Source of the DNA: DATJSN01 sp035504095
GTDB lineage: Bacteria > Planctomycetota > Phycisphaerae > WQYP01
Assembly: GCA_035504095.1 (NCBI GenBank)
Contig: DATJSN010000053.1
Span: forward strand, 1-10,048
Direction of reading: 5' to 3'
Length of the DNA stretch: 10,048 bases
Every line of letters starts with the position of its first letter. The stretch's first letter is position 1. The notes beneath the pieces are model-generated. The model saw nothing but the letters and a program-made list of their open reading frames with translations, was not told the origin of the DNA and searched no databases. Both the position numbers and the translations under genes were made by a program. Positions 1 through 5,137 of this stretch are shown piece after piece.

Positions 1-101
1 CCGAAATCTCATTGATGAAGTGTTAAACTGGTGTCCTGCCGCCCTGATTAACGCACATTCGATTGCATAAATAACAAATCTGAGGCAAATTCAAATACAT
101 T

Positions 102-1232
102 ATGAACTGGCTCGGGCATAGTTTGTACGCCGCCGCGGCGATGCTTTGGGAAACGCTCTGGGCACTGGTTCTCGGTTTCAGCTTGTCCGCGTTTCTTCAG
201 GTCTTTATTCGTAATGAGCAAATCACAAAACATTTCGGTCAGACAAATCTGCGTTCGGTTGGACTGGCTACATTCTTTGGCGCAGTGAGCTCGTCGTGTT
301 CCTACGCCGCGGCGGCGACGGCGAAGACCGCATTCAAAAAAGGCGCGGCACTCGTTCCAACGCTGGCCTTCATGTTCGCTTCAACGAACCTGGTTCTGGA
401 ACTTGGTCTGGTGCTTTGGCTACTGTTGGGATGGAGATTTCTTTTAGCTGAAGTTGTCGGGGCGTTCGTCTTGATTGCCGTCATGTGGCTGCTGGTAAAA
501 CTGACCCTGCCCAAAGGATTGGCTCAAGAAGCGCGAGTACACGCCGGCGGCGCGGTGAAATCAGGTTGTCATCCGCATGAGCACGACATGCAAACGCCGA
601 AGGAGACGTTGAAGCAGAAAATCAGCCGGCGGGAAAATTGGGCCCGAATCGCCGACGCGTTTATCATGGATGCGTCGATGCTATGGAAGGAAATTCTCGG
701 CGGCTTTTTAATTGCCGGCTTTTTGATGGTCCTTGTTCCCGACCAGTGGTGGCAGAATTTGTTTATCACGCAGGGTTCCGGTCCGGTGCGTCTGATTGAA
801 AATGCGATCGTCGGGCCGCTGATTGCCGTCGCCTCATTTGTTTGCTCCATCGGCAACATTCCGCTGGCGGGCCTGCTCTGGTCGAGCGGCATCAGTTTCG
901 GCGGCGTGATTTCATTTATCTATGCTGATTTAATTATCGTCCCGCTGATCCTGATTTACCGCAAATACTACGGCGCCAGGGCCGCGATTTACATTACCCT
1001 GGTCATGTACGTTTCCATGGTGATTGCGGGAATACTTGTGGATTTGCTCTTTGGCGCATGGGGATTGATTCCAACTTCGCGGCCGCCTAGTGCGATTGCG
1101 CAAGCGATGTTTGCATGGAACTACACAACATGGCTGGATTTTGCGGCAATTTTATTAATCGGCTGGTTTATGTGGGTTCATTTCAAAACGGCAAAAGCCA
1201 AAGCGGCAAATCACCACGAACACGTTCATTAG
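102..1232 (+). CDS. Permease, DUF318/ArsP-like (YraQ-type) membrane protein
   Basis: A 376-residue inner-membrane protein with about eight or nine hydrophobic segments (roughly residues 12-36, 55-75, 82-110, 113-135, 196-214, 233-258, 262-286, 294-322 and 343-362). The two halves each carry a signature with a cysteine in a membrane segment: SSSCSYAAAA near residues 63-72 and SFVCSIGNIPLAG near 245-257. This is the layout of the DUF318/ArsP_1 permease family. Some members export organoarsenicals, but most have no proven substrate. A hydrophilic linker (about 140-180) contains CHPHEHD, and the C-terminus is HHEHVH, so metal binding is plausible (inference). The start at 102 is the first ATG in frame; no strong Shine-Dalgarno precedes it (a TGAGG lies rather far upstream). 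No metal-resistance partner is visible nearby. The family call is fairly sure; the substrate is unknown. Confidence 0.85.
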   Translation: MNWLGHSLYAAAAMLWETLWALVLGFSLSAFLQVFIRNEQITKHFGQTNLRSVGLATFFGAVSSSCSYAAAATAKTAFKKGAALVPTLAFMFASTNLVLELGLVLWLLLGWRFLLAEVVGAFVLIAVMWLLVKLTLPKGLAQEARVHAGGAVKSGCHPHEHDMQTPKETLKQKISRRENWARIADAFIMDASMLWKEILGGFLIAGFLMVLVPDQWWQNLFITQGSGPVRLIENAIVGPLIAVASFVCSIGNIPLAGLLWSSGISFGGVISFIYADLIIVPLILIYRKYYGARAAIYITLVMYVSMVIAGILVDLLFGAWGLIPTSRPPSAIAQAMFAWNYTTWLDFAAILLIGWFMWVHFKTAKAKAANHHEHVH

Positions 1233-1241
1233 AGGCGCTTG

Positions 1242-1276
1242 GCGCTCTGGTGCAAAAGAGCGTGCCCTGTTTTCTC
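1242..1276 (+). terminator. Possible terminator between convergent permease and metF
   Basis: Just after the permease stop codon, gcgctct (1242-1248) can pair with agagcgt (1257-1263), six to seven base pairs over an 8-nt loop, followed by a short run of four T at about 1270. The two flanking genes converge here, so a terminator is expected. The stem is modest and the T-run is displaced, so this is weak. Confidence 0.3.
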
Positions 1277-1290
1277 CGCGGCGGTCAATA

Positions 1291-2217
1291 TTAAACTCGT
1301 GGAGCGCGCAGGTTTTCGCTGCTGGTTACGCCGAGGTTGCGGTAAATTTCCAGCGTCGCTTCGGAATTGTTGAGCGTGTAAAAATGCAGGCCGCGAACGT
1401 CATGGTCCAGCAGGTCGCGGCACTGTTCGGTGGCCCACAAAATGCCCACACGCCTGACGGCCTGCGGATCCTGACCGCAGCGCGCGATCGAACGCAAAAG
1501 TTTGGCCGGGTAATGCGCGCCCAGCGCGGTTTCCGCCATGCGTTTGAGGGAATTGAGCGAGGTGATGGGCATAATGCCGGCCAGTATCGGCACGTTAATG
1601 CCCGCCAAGGCGCAGCGATCGCGAAAGTCGTAAAAATCGTGGTTGTCAAAAAACAATTGTGTGACCAGGTAATCGACGCCTGCATCGACTTTGGCCTTCA
1701 GGTAATCCATTTCCTGCAGGCGATTAGGCGTAGTCGGATGGCCCTCCGGAAAACAGGCCGCGCCGATGCCGAAGCCGCGCTTATCGGGATGAACGCCTGA
1801 GGCGTTGAACTCGCGAATGAATTTGACCAGATCGATTGCGTGCCGGAATTCGTCTTTGCCGCGGTCGTAATGGGGCGCTTCGCGCGGCAGATCGCCGCCG
1901 AGCGCCAGAATGTTGGCGATCCCGGCGGCGGCGTATTTGGAAATAATCTCACGCAATTGTTCCCGGTTATGACACACGCAGGTTAAATGCGGCACGGGGT
2001 CGAGGCTGGTCTGGTTTTTAATTCGCAGCACGAGGGCCTGGGTGCGTTCGCGGGTCGATCCGCCGGCGCCATAGGTTACCGAAACAAAGCTGGGAGCCAG
2101 CGCCTCCAGGCGGCTGATGTGCTGGTAAAGCTGCTCGGCGGCTTCGTCGGTTTTGGGCGGAAAAAACTCGAACGAAAACGTCTTCGAATGCTGCGCGAAT
2201 ATATCGGAACAATGCAT
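1291..2217 (-). CDS. metF: 5,10-methylenetetrahydrofolate reductase
   Basis: A 308-residue cytosolic flavoprotein that reduces 5,10-methylene-THF to 5-methyl-THF, the methyl donor for methionine synthesis. Family motifs appear in order: FEFFPPK (16-22, with the conserved Glu17), SVTYGAGGST (46-55), PHLTC (76-80), LALGGDLP (104-111, with Asp109 matching the folate/flavin-binding Asp of E. coli MetF), GAACFPEGHP (152-161), DAGVDYLVTQLFFDN (178-192, with the conserved Gln187), ILAGIMPI (211-218) and a C-terminal IYRNLG. The length is normal for bacterial MetF of about 300 residues. The ATG at 2217 gives the expected short N-terminus, although no clear Shine-Dalgarno is present. It stands alone, convergent with the permease, and has its own promoter. 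I see no riboswitch upstream. Confidence 0.96.
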   Translation of the reverse strand: MHCSDIFAQHSKTFSFEFFPPKTDEAAEQLYQHISRLEALAPSFVSVTYGAGGSTRERTQALVLRIKNQTSLDPVPHLTCVCHNREQLREIISKYAAAGIANILALGGDLPREAPHYDRGKDEFRHAIDLVKFIREFNASGVHPDKRGFGIGAACFPEGHPTTPNRLQEMDYLKAKVDAGVDYLVTQLFFDNHDFYDFRDRCALAGINVPILAGIMPITSLNSLKRMAETALGAHYPAKLLRSIARCGQDPQAVRRVGILWATEQCRDLLDHDVRGLHFYTLNNSEATLEIYRNLGVTSSENLRAPRV

Positions 2218-2274
2218 AAGTAACCCGTCAAAACCGATTTAAACCCTGATTAATCCTTCAATCCGGATATATGG

Positions 2275-2303
2275 ATTATACTCTAAGGGACCTTCGGAAA
2301 CAA
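2275..2303 (-). promoter_or_regulatory. Sigma70-like promoter of metF
   Basis: On the minus strand a perfect TATAAT (2275-2280) lies 17 nt downstream of TTGTTT (2298-2303, 3 of 6 to TTGACA). Transcription would start near 2268, leaving a leader of about 50 nt before the metF ATG at 2217. The predicted start region contains the 8-bp palindrome ATCCGGAT (2261-2268), inside a wider imperfect inverted repeat AATCC...GGATT (2260-2277). This could be an operator, but I cannot assign a regulator. Confidence 0.6.
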
Positions 2304-2314
2304 ATCTATTACTT

Positions 2315-2346
2315 AGGTTACAGGGAACAGGTGACAGGGTACAGCA
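2315..2346. repeat. Degenerate acaggtgacaggg repeat, left flank of cassette
   Basis: A short stretch built from variants of one unit (ttacaggga, acaggtgacaggg, tacag). A diverged copy of the same unit recurs at about 2373-2384 (caggttacagg). Related units lie in inverted orientation beyond the other end of the four-helix-bundle gene (2787-2825). The block resembles the low-complexity flanks I remember beside genes of this family in other bacteria; that is memory, not a search. Confidence 0.6.
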
Positions 2347-2397
2347 CGTTGGGGGATAAGGTTTCAGCACACAGGTTACAGGAAATAAGGGAACGTG

Positions 2398-2769
2398 TTA
2401 TGGGACAAGTTCTAATATCCGTTTTCGAAGGCTTGTGATCATTTTACTGATTTGGGTCACAAGGTCCGTCGCTGCTTGAACTTCGTGCTCCCTTAGATAT
2501 TCCAGACGAATCGCGAGCGTTAAATAAGTTTCCAATTCCATCAGCGATCCCTTTGCGATGGTCAGGAATTGAGCATAGTCCCGCGAAGTTCGGCGTGAAT
2601 GACCTTCCGCAATATTCGCTGGGACTGAAGCGGCCGCGCGGGTCGTTTGACTGACCATCCGGTAGGTCTCATCCTTAGGAAACGTCTTAGTGAGCCGATA
2701 AATCTCCACCGCCAAATCCATCGCCTTTTGCCAAACTACTAAATCCCGATGCGATTCAATCCTTGTCAT
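2398..2769 (-). CDS. Four-helix bundle protein (S23/IVP family)
   Basis: A 123-residue, probably all-helical cytosolic protein of the family first seen encoded in 23S rRNA intervening sequences (S23/IVP), also related to Avd of diversity-generating retroelements. Recognisable features are the N-terminal HRDLVVWQKAMDLAVEIY (7-24), the central RAAASVPANIAEGHSRR (44-60) and FLTIAKGSLMELETYL (68-83). The family forms pentameric four-helix bundles and may bind nucleic acid; its cellular role is unknown. Length is typical at about 120. The ATG at 2769 starts exactly at the family N-terminus. No rRNA, reverse transcriptase or variable repeat is present around it, so it is neither an IVP in rRNA nor part of a DGR. 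It sits between metF and kdoO with acaggtgacaggg repeats on both sides, which suggests a mobile or transferable cassette (inference). Confidence 0.9.
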   Translation of the reverse strand: MTRIESHRDLVVWQKAMDLAVEIYRLTKTFPKDETYRMVSQTTRAAASVPANIAEGHSRRTSRDYAQFLTIAKGSLMELETYLTLAIRLEYLREHEVQAATDLVTQISKMITSLRKRILELVP

Positions 2770-2786
2770 CTAATCTGCCCAGTTGC

Positions 2787-2826
2787 TCTGTTCCCTGTCA
2801 CCTGTACCCTATCCCCTGTCACCTAA
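2787..2826. repeat. Degenerate ccctgtcacctgt repeat, right flank of cassette
   Basis: Tandem variants of ccctgtcacctgtaccctatc. This is the inverted counterpart of the acaggtgacaggg block at 2315-2346. It lies just upstream of the four-helix-bundle gene and immediately after the kdoO stop codon (2829-2831). The two flanks share the 11-mer acaggtgacag in inverted orientation, with changed spacing between units. Confidence 0.6.
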
Positions 2827-2828
2827 AT

Positions 2829-3707
2829 TCACACCAGTGCCTTGCCCGCCATCGCTTCCAGCACGCGCAGCGGCGATTTCGCCGGCATTTTCATCGCCGA
2901 AACCGGCAGCAGATACGTTTGCTCCAGCAGGTACTGCCCCGCGTCCACGGCATGAAGTACTTCATCGGTAAAACAGATCCAGGTGCTTTGCGCGGGAAAG
3001 CTGAAGGGTGTCTGGGAACAGCTTTTCTGATAGGCGTCGTCCATTTTGACGTTGTCGTGCAGGTTGAGCATGTAATGATCGTACGCCGTGCGCGGAGCGC
3101 GTGTCACGCGGAACAAATACATCAGAGCGCTGGAACCGGGCAGCGGCGGTCTGACGGTGGGGACAAATTTTTCGGCAAACGTTTTAAACGGCTCGCCGAT
3201 GCGCCAGTCGCGCCCTTTGGAACTCGGATTGACGTTGCAAAAAACGCGCATGATGCGCTTGCCGCGCACCGGCCGGGCGGGGAACTGATCCGGGTGCAGA
3301 CGCGTGTCGTCTTTGGTGACTTTGCTGGCGCGCCCTTTTATTTCCACCGGACGATAGCTGGTGCGTTTGCGTTCCAAAGCGTTGCCATAGCCGGGAAAAA
3401 GCGTATATAAAAGCGTTCGCGTGGAATCGGCGTAGCGCTGGAGCAGTTTGGCCAGGGCTTCGCGGGCGGCGGGGTCGCCTTCCATGCCCTGGATTTTTTT
3501 TGTTGCCGCGTCGTAACTGATGTTTTTGGCGGCGCCGTTGCTCCAGACGGGCGTGAGAAACTTTTTTTCATCATCTGTAAAAGTAAAAGCCAGCTTGGGC
3601 AGATATACCACGTTTCCATTTTCCAATGCTTCCGTAGCCTGCGCCTGCTGATCGGCGGAAAGTTTACCATTCCAGGAATTCAGATCGAGAGAGAAAAGTC
3701 TGTCCAT
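2829..3707 (-). CDS. kdoO: Kdo hydroxylase, Fe(II)/2-oxoglutarate dioxygenase
   Basis: A 292-residue protein of the Kdo hydroxylase family. Characterised members in Burkholderia and Yersinia hydroxylate the outer-membrane sugar Kdo at C3 to give Ko in the lipid A-inner core, using Fe(II), 2-oxoglutarate and O2. Supporting motifs are TRLHPDQFPARPVRGKRIMR (135-154), which holds the HxD iron ligands His138 and Asp140, then VFCNVNP (155-161), RDWRIGEPF (166-174) and WICFTDEVLHAV...GQYLLEQT (243-264), where His252 is the likely distal iron ligand. I chose the ATG at 3707 rather than the longer frame to 3764. It is preceded by GGAGGTG with a 9-nt spacer, and the 19 extra residues do not look like protein. 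No lipid A or Kdo transferase gene is adjacent. The gene implies an organism with Kdo-bearing LPS. Confidence 0.88.
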   Translation of the reverse strand: MDRLFSLDLNSWNGKLSADQQAQATEALENGNVVYLPKLAFTFTDDEKKFLTPVWSNGAAKNISYDAATKKIQGMEGDPAAREALAKLLQRYADSTRTLLYTLFPGYGNALERKRTSYRPVEIKGRASKVTKDDTRLHPDQFPARPVRGKRIMRVFCNVNPSSKGRDWRIGEPFKTFAEKFVPTVRPPLPGSSALMYLFRVTRAPRTAYDHYMLNLHDNVKMDDAYQKSCSQTPFSFPAQSTWICFTDEVLHAVDAGQYLLEQTYLLPVSAMKMPAKSPLRVLEAMAGKALV

Positions 3708-3735
3708 AAATATAAACACCTCCGTTAATAGCGGT

Positions 3736-3764
3736 AGTTTAGGGCGTAGCCACGGCCCCGGCAA
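3736..3764 (-). promoter_or_regulatory. Candidate promoter of kdoO
   Basis: On the minus strand TTGCCG (3759-3764) and TAAACT (3736-3741) are separated by 17 nt, matching 3 of 6 and 4 of 6 sigma70 positions. A strong Shine-Dalgarno (GGAGGTG) follows before the ATG at 3707. The match is moderate, so this is only a candidate. Confidence 0.3.
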
Positions 3765-3775
3765 TGAATTTCAAA

Positions 3776-3798
3776 GCCCCGGGATTTCTTCCCGGGGC
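3776..3798. repeat. GCCCCGGGA hairpin repeat, copy 1 (possible terminator)
   Basis: A perfect 9-bp inverted repeat: gccccggga (3776-3784) and tcccggggc (3790-3798), loop tttct. It lies 38 nt past the stop of the XRE/S24 gene and upstream of the kdoO promoter candidate. On the minus strand it is followed by TTTGAAATT, so it may end the repressor transcript. Three related copies occur within 1.2 kb (3918-3942, 4451-4475, 4952-4997). Confidence 0.75.
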
Positions 3799-3835
3799 CT
3801 CTGTGATCTCTGCGGCTGGTTTGACTTAGAGGCTC

Positions 3836-4876
3836 TTAATCATTTTCGATGGAAAACGTGCTGGAACTCCTTGCTGGACGCAGTGCGGAAGCCTGCGATT
3901 TTTCTCTAACCGAAGATAGCCCCGGCATTTCTTGCCGGGGCTTATGGCGTCTTGTTTTTCGGGTTTTGGCCTGCGCAACGATTGCACTCGGTTTGCCCTC
4001 ACCGCGTCCCGCCGGCGTGATTTTCCAGACCGCGGGAAAGAGCCCCGATATGCGCGAGCGCTGGACGGTGCGCATCTTATGCTCGGGGTTGAGTGGAACC
4101 AGTTGCACTAAATCCGCCGTTTCGTCAGCCTTGCCCGCTGAATCGACAAAGTAAATCCGCTTGAAAGTCGTGGAGAAATTTTCCGCCTCATCCAGACGAA
4201 CCAGGCAATCCTGGCCGGATACAGGCGTCTGGGTCACCGAAAGCACGAGGATCTCGCCGGCGCGATAATCCGGTTCCATCGAGTTGCCTTCGATCCGCAA
4301 GGCGAAAAGGTCCTGCTCCGTTTGGCCGGGTGAATCGGGCGCCGGGGCGGCAATGTAGGAATCAGCCACGCCTGCGGATACGCGGTTAATCAGCGGGACC
4401 TGCCGCAGAACAACGGAACCGGACAGGCTGGAAGTCTGTCCCACATTTTTGGCCCTGGGATTTTTTCCCGGGGCCAATGAACCAGCGCTTTGCCCGCTTT
4501 TCAGCGGTGCACCCACATTAACCGCGCCGCTGGCGTGACGCGGCAAAACATTGGCGAGATTGGCCGATTGGGGCATAAGGCGGCGAATCGAATCAGGGGT
4601 TCTGAGCCAATCAGCCAGGCGAATCAAGGTGCCTTCGTCGACCCCTAAACCGGATTCCAAGCGGGCAAGGATTTCCGGCGATGGTGGGCCCAATAGCCGC
4701 GCCGTTTCAATATTGGATAAATAGGGCTTGCTCACCCCGGTGGCGGCGGCAAGCTGGTCCAGGGTCATTGATCGGCTATGGCGGAGTGTGCGGATCATTG
4801 CCCCGAACTCCGGCAGGGTAGAACATGCGGTCTCTTGTTTCGCCGCTTTTTCGCCGTTTTTCACTGATTTGGCCAT
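3836..4876 (-). CDS. XRE-family repressor with LexA-like S24 self-cleavage domain
   Basis: A 346-residue DNA-binding regulator of the cI/LexA-like architecture. Residues about 25-85 form an XRE helix-turn-helix (RTLRHSRSMTLDQLAAATGVSKPYLSNIE). Residues about 160-285 form an S24 peptidase domain. The LexA cleavage site is recognisable in VPLINRVSAGVAD (Ala168-Gly169), the nucleophile is Ser199 in GNSMEPDY and the general base is Lys239 in TFKRIYF; spacings of 31 and 40 residues are close to LexA. Self-cleavage on a damage-type signal is therefore plausible (inference). The linker (about 100-158) and a basic C-terminal tail (about 290-346) are unusual: hairpin repeats found elsewhere nearby encode residues 134-143, 145-153 and 312-320. 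The ATG at 4876 follows the promoter and operator. No adjacent phage or SOS genes are visible, so the targets are unknown apart from probable autoregulation. Confidence 0.88.
   Translation of the reverse strand: MAKSVKNGEKAAKQETACSTLPEFGAMIRTLRHSRSMTLDQLAAATGVSKPYLSNIETARLLGPPSPEILARLESGLGVDEGTLIRLADWLRTPDSIRRLMPQSANLANVLPRHASGAVNVGAPLKSGQSAGSLAPGKNPRAKNVGQTSSLSGSVVLRQVPLINRVSAGVADSYIAAPAPDSPGQTEQDLFALRIEGNSMEPDYRAGEILVLSVTQTPVSGQDCLVRLDEAENFSTTFKRIYFVDSAGKADETADLVQLVPLNPEHKMRTVQRSRISGLFPAVWKITPAGRGEGKPSAIVAQAKTRKTRRHKPRQEMPGLSSVREKSQASALRPARSSSTFSIEND
3918..3942. repeat. GCCCCGG hairpin repeat, copy 2, inside the repressor gene
   Basis: A perfect 10-bp stem: agccccggca (3918-3927) and tgccggggct (3933-3942), with the same tttct loop as copy 1. 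Relative to copy 1 a G-C pair has flipped to C-G on both sides, a compensated change. It is read in frame as residues 312-320 of the repressor tail. Confidence 0.75.
4421..4444. repeat. GGACAGGCTGG...CTGTCC hairpin repeat inside the repressor gene
   Basis: ggacaggct (4421-4429) pairs with agtctgtcc (4433-4441), nine pairs including one G-T, followed by cac. It encodes about residues 145-153 of the repressor linker. I recall near-identical gtgggacaggcttccagcctgtc units scattered between genes in Verrucomicrobiota genomes; that is memory and unchecked. Confidence 0.6.
4451..4475. repeat. GCCCCGGGA hairpin repeat, copy 3, inside the repressor gene
   Basis: ggccctggga (4451-4460) pairs with tcccggggcc (4466-4475), ten pairs with one G-T, and a 5-nt loop of T. 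It is read in frame as residues 134-143 of the repressor, in the flexible linker between the HTH and S24 domains, only nine bases from the GGACAGG repeat. Confidence 0.7.
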
Positions 4877-4890
4877 AAAACACCATTAAT

Positions 4891-4915
4891 ATGTTTGTTA
4901 ACATACAAACATACA
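4891..4915. promoter_or_regulatory. Probable operator for repressor autoregulation
   Basis: A perfect 8-bp inverted repeat, atgtttgt (4891-4898) and acaaacat (4905-4912), is separated by taacat. Overlapping it is a tandem 8-mer aacataca (4900-4907 and 4908-4915). It sits across the -10 box and predicted start of the repressor promoter, where a bound dimer would block RNA polymerase. Assignment to the adjacent XRE protein is inference from position. Confidence 0.55.
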
Positions 4916-4936
4916 AGTCGATTCTGCCTTTGTCAA
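4908..4936 (-). promoter_or_regulatory. Sigma70 promoter of the XRE/S24 repressor
   Basis: On the minus strand a consensus TTGACA (4931-4936) and TATGTT (4908-4913, 4 of 6) are spaced by exactly 17 nt. Transcription would start near 4901, about 25 nt before the ATG at 4876. The -10 and start region are covered by the inverted repeat at 4891-4912. Confidence 0.65.
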
Positions 4937-4951
4937 GCATGTAAATAGATG

Positions 4952-4997
4952 GCCCCGGGAAGCCCTTCGACATAGCTCAGGACTAGAAATCCCGGGC
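4952..4997. repeat. GCCCCGGGA hairpin, copy 4, with a TCGACA unit nested in its loop
   Basis: cccggga (4954-4960) pairs with tcccggg (4990-4996), the same stem as copies 1-3. The loop is replaced by about 29 bases containing cccttcgacatagctcagga, a unit of a second repeat family seen again at 6675-6720. One palindrome family appears to have entered another. It lies between the divergent repressor and aldehyde dehydrogenase promoters. Confidence 0.6.
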
Positions 4998-5029
4998 TTT
5001 AATAACCAACTATTGAATCAATATTTTCC

Positions 5030-5105
5030 TTGCCTATCGGCCCGGCGGTGATAGCATGATATGGCTCGTCCCGGGCCCTTACGCGGCGGCGGCTGCAACC
5101 GGGAC
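5030..5105 (+). promoter_or_regulatory. Leader region of the aldehyde dehydrogenase gene
   Basis: TTGCCT (5030-5035) and TAGCAT (5052-5057), 16 nt apart, make a weak sigma70 candidate. Downstream, gtcccgg (5068-5074) and ccgggac (5099-5105) form a perfect 7-bp inverted repeat around a GC-rich 24-nt loop in the presumed 5' leader. No riboswitch class is recognised, and the hairpin may just be another palindromic repeat. Confidence 0.3.
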
Positions 5106-5137
5106 GCAAATTCATTCATCGCATCAGGAGTTCCGAC

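Noticed and set aside
1..101. Promoter or gene end at the window start
   Set aside because: No convincing -35/-10 pair and no readable coding tail; a 61-codon minus-strand frame there (48-233) overlaps the permease and shows no family.
2315..2346. CRISPR-like repeats
   Set aside because: Units are degenerate, contiguous and lack unique spacers of regular length; no cas gene is present.
2218..2400. Possible SAM or cobalamin riboswitch upstream of metF
   Set aside because: The predicted leader is only about 50 nt and shows none of the conserved core elements of those riboswitches.
2315..2826. Diversity-generating retroelement (Avd-like protein) or rRNA intervening sequence
   Set aside because: No reverse transcriptase, template/variable repeat pair or rRNA sequence surrounds the four-helix-bundle gene.
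2763..3410. 215-codon plus-strand frame across the kdoO 3' half
   Set aside because: It is antisense to the Kdo hydroxylase motifs and begins in the ccctgtcacc repeat; its Arg/His-rich sequence is typical of an antisense shadow.
3708..3764. Longer kdoO start (frame open to 3764)
   Set aside because: The ATG at 3707 has a strong GGAGGTG ribosome site, while the extension overlaps the promoter candidate.
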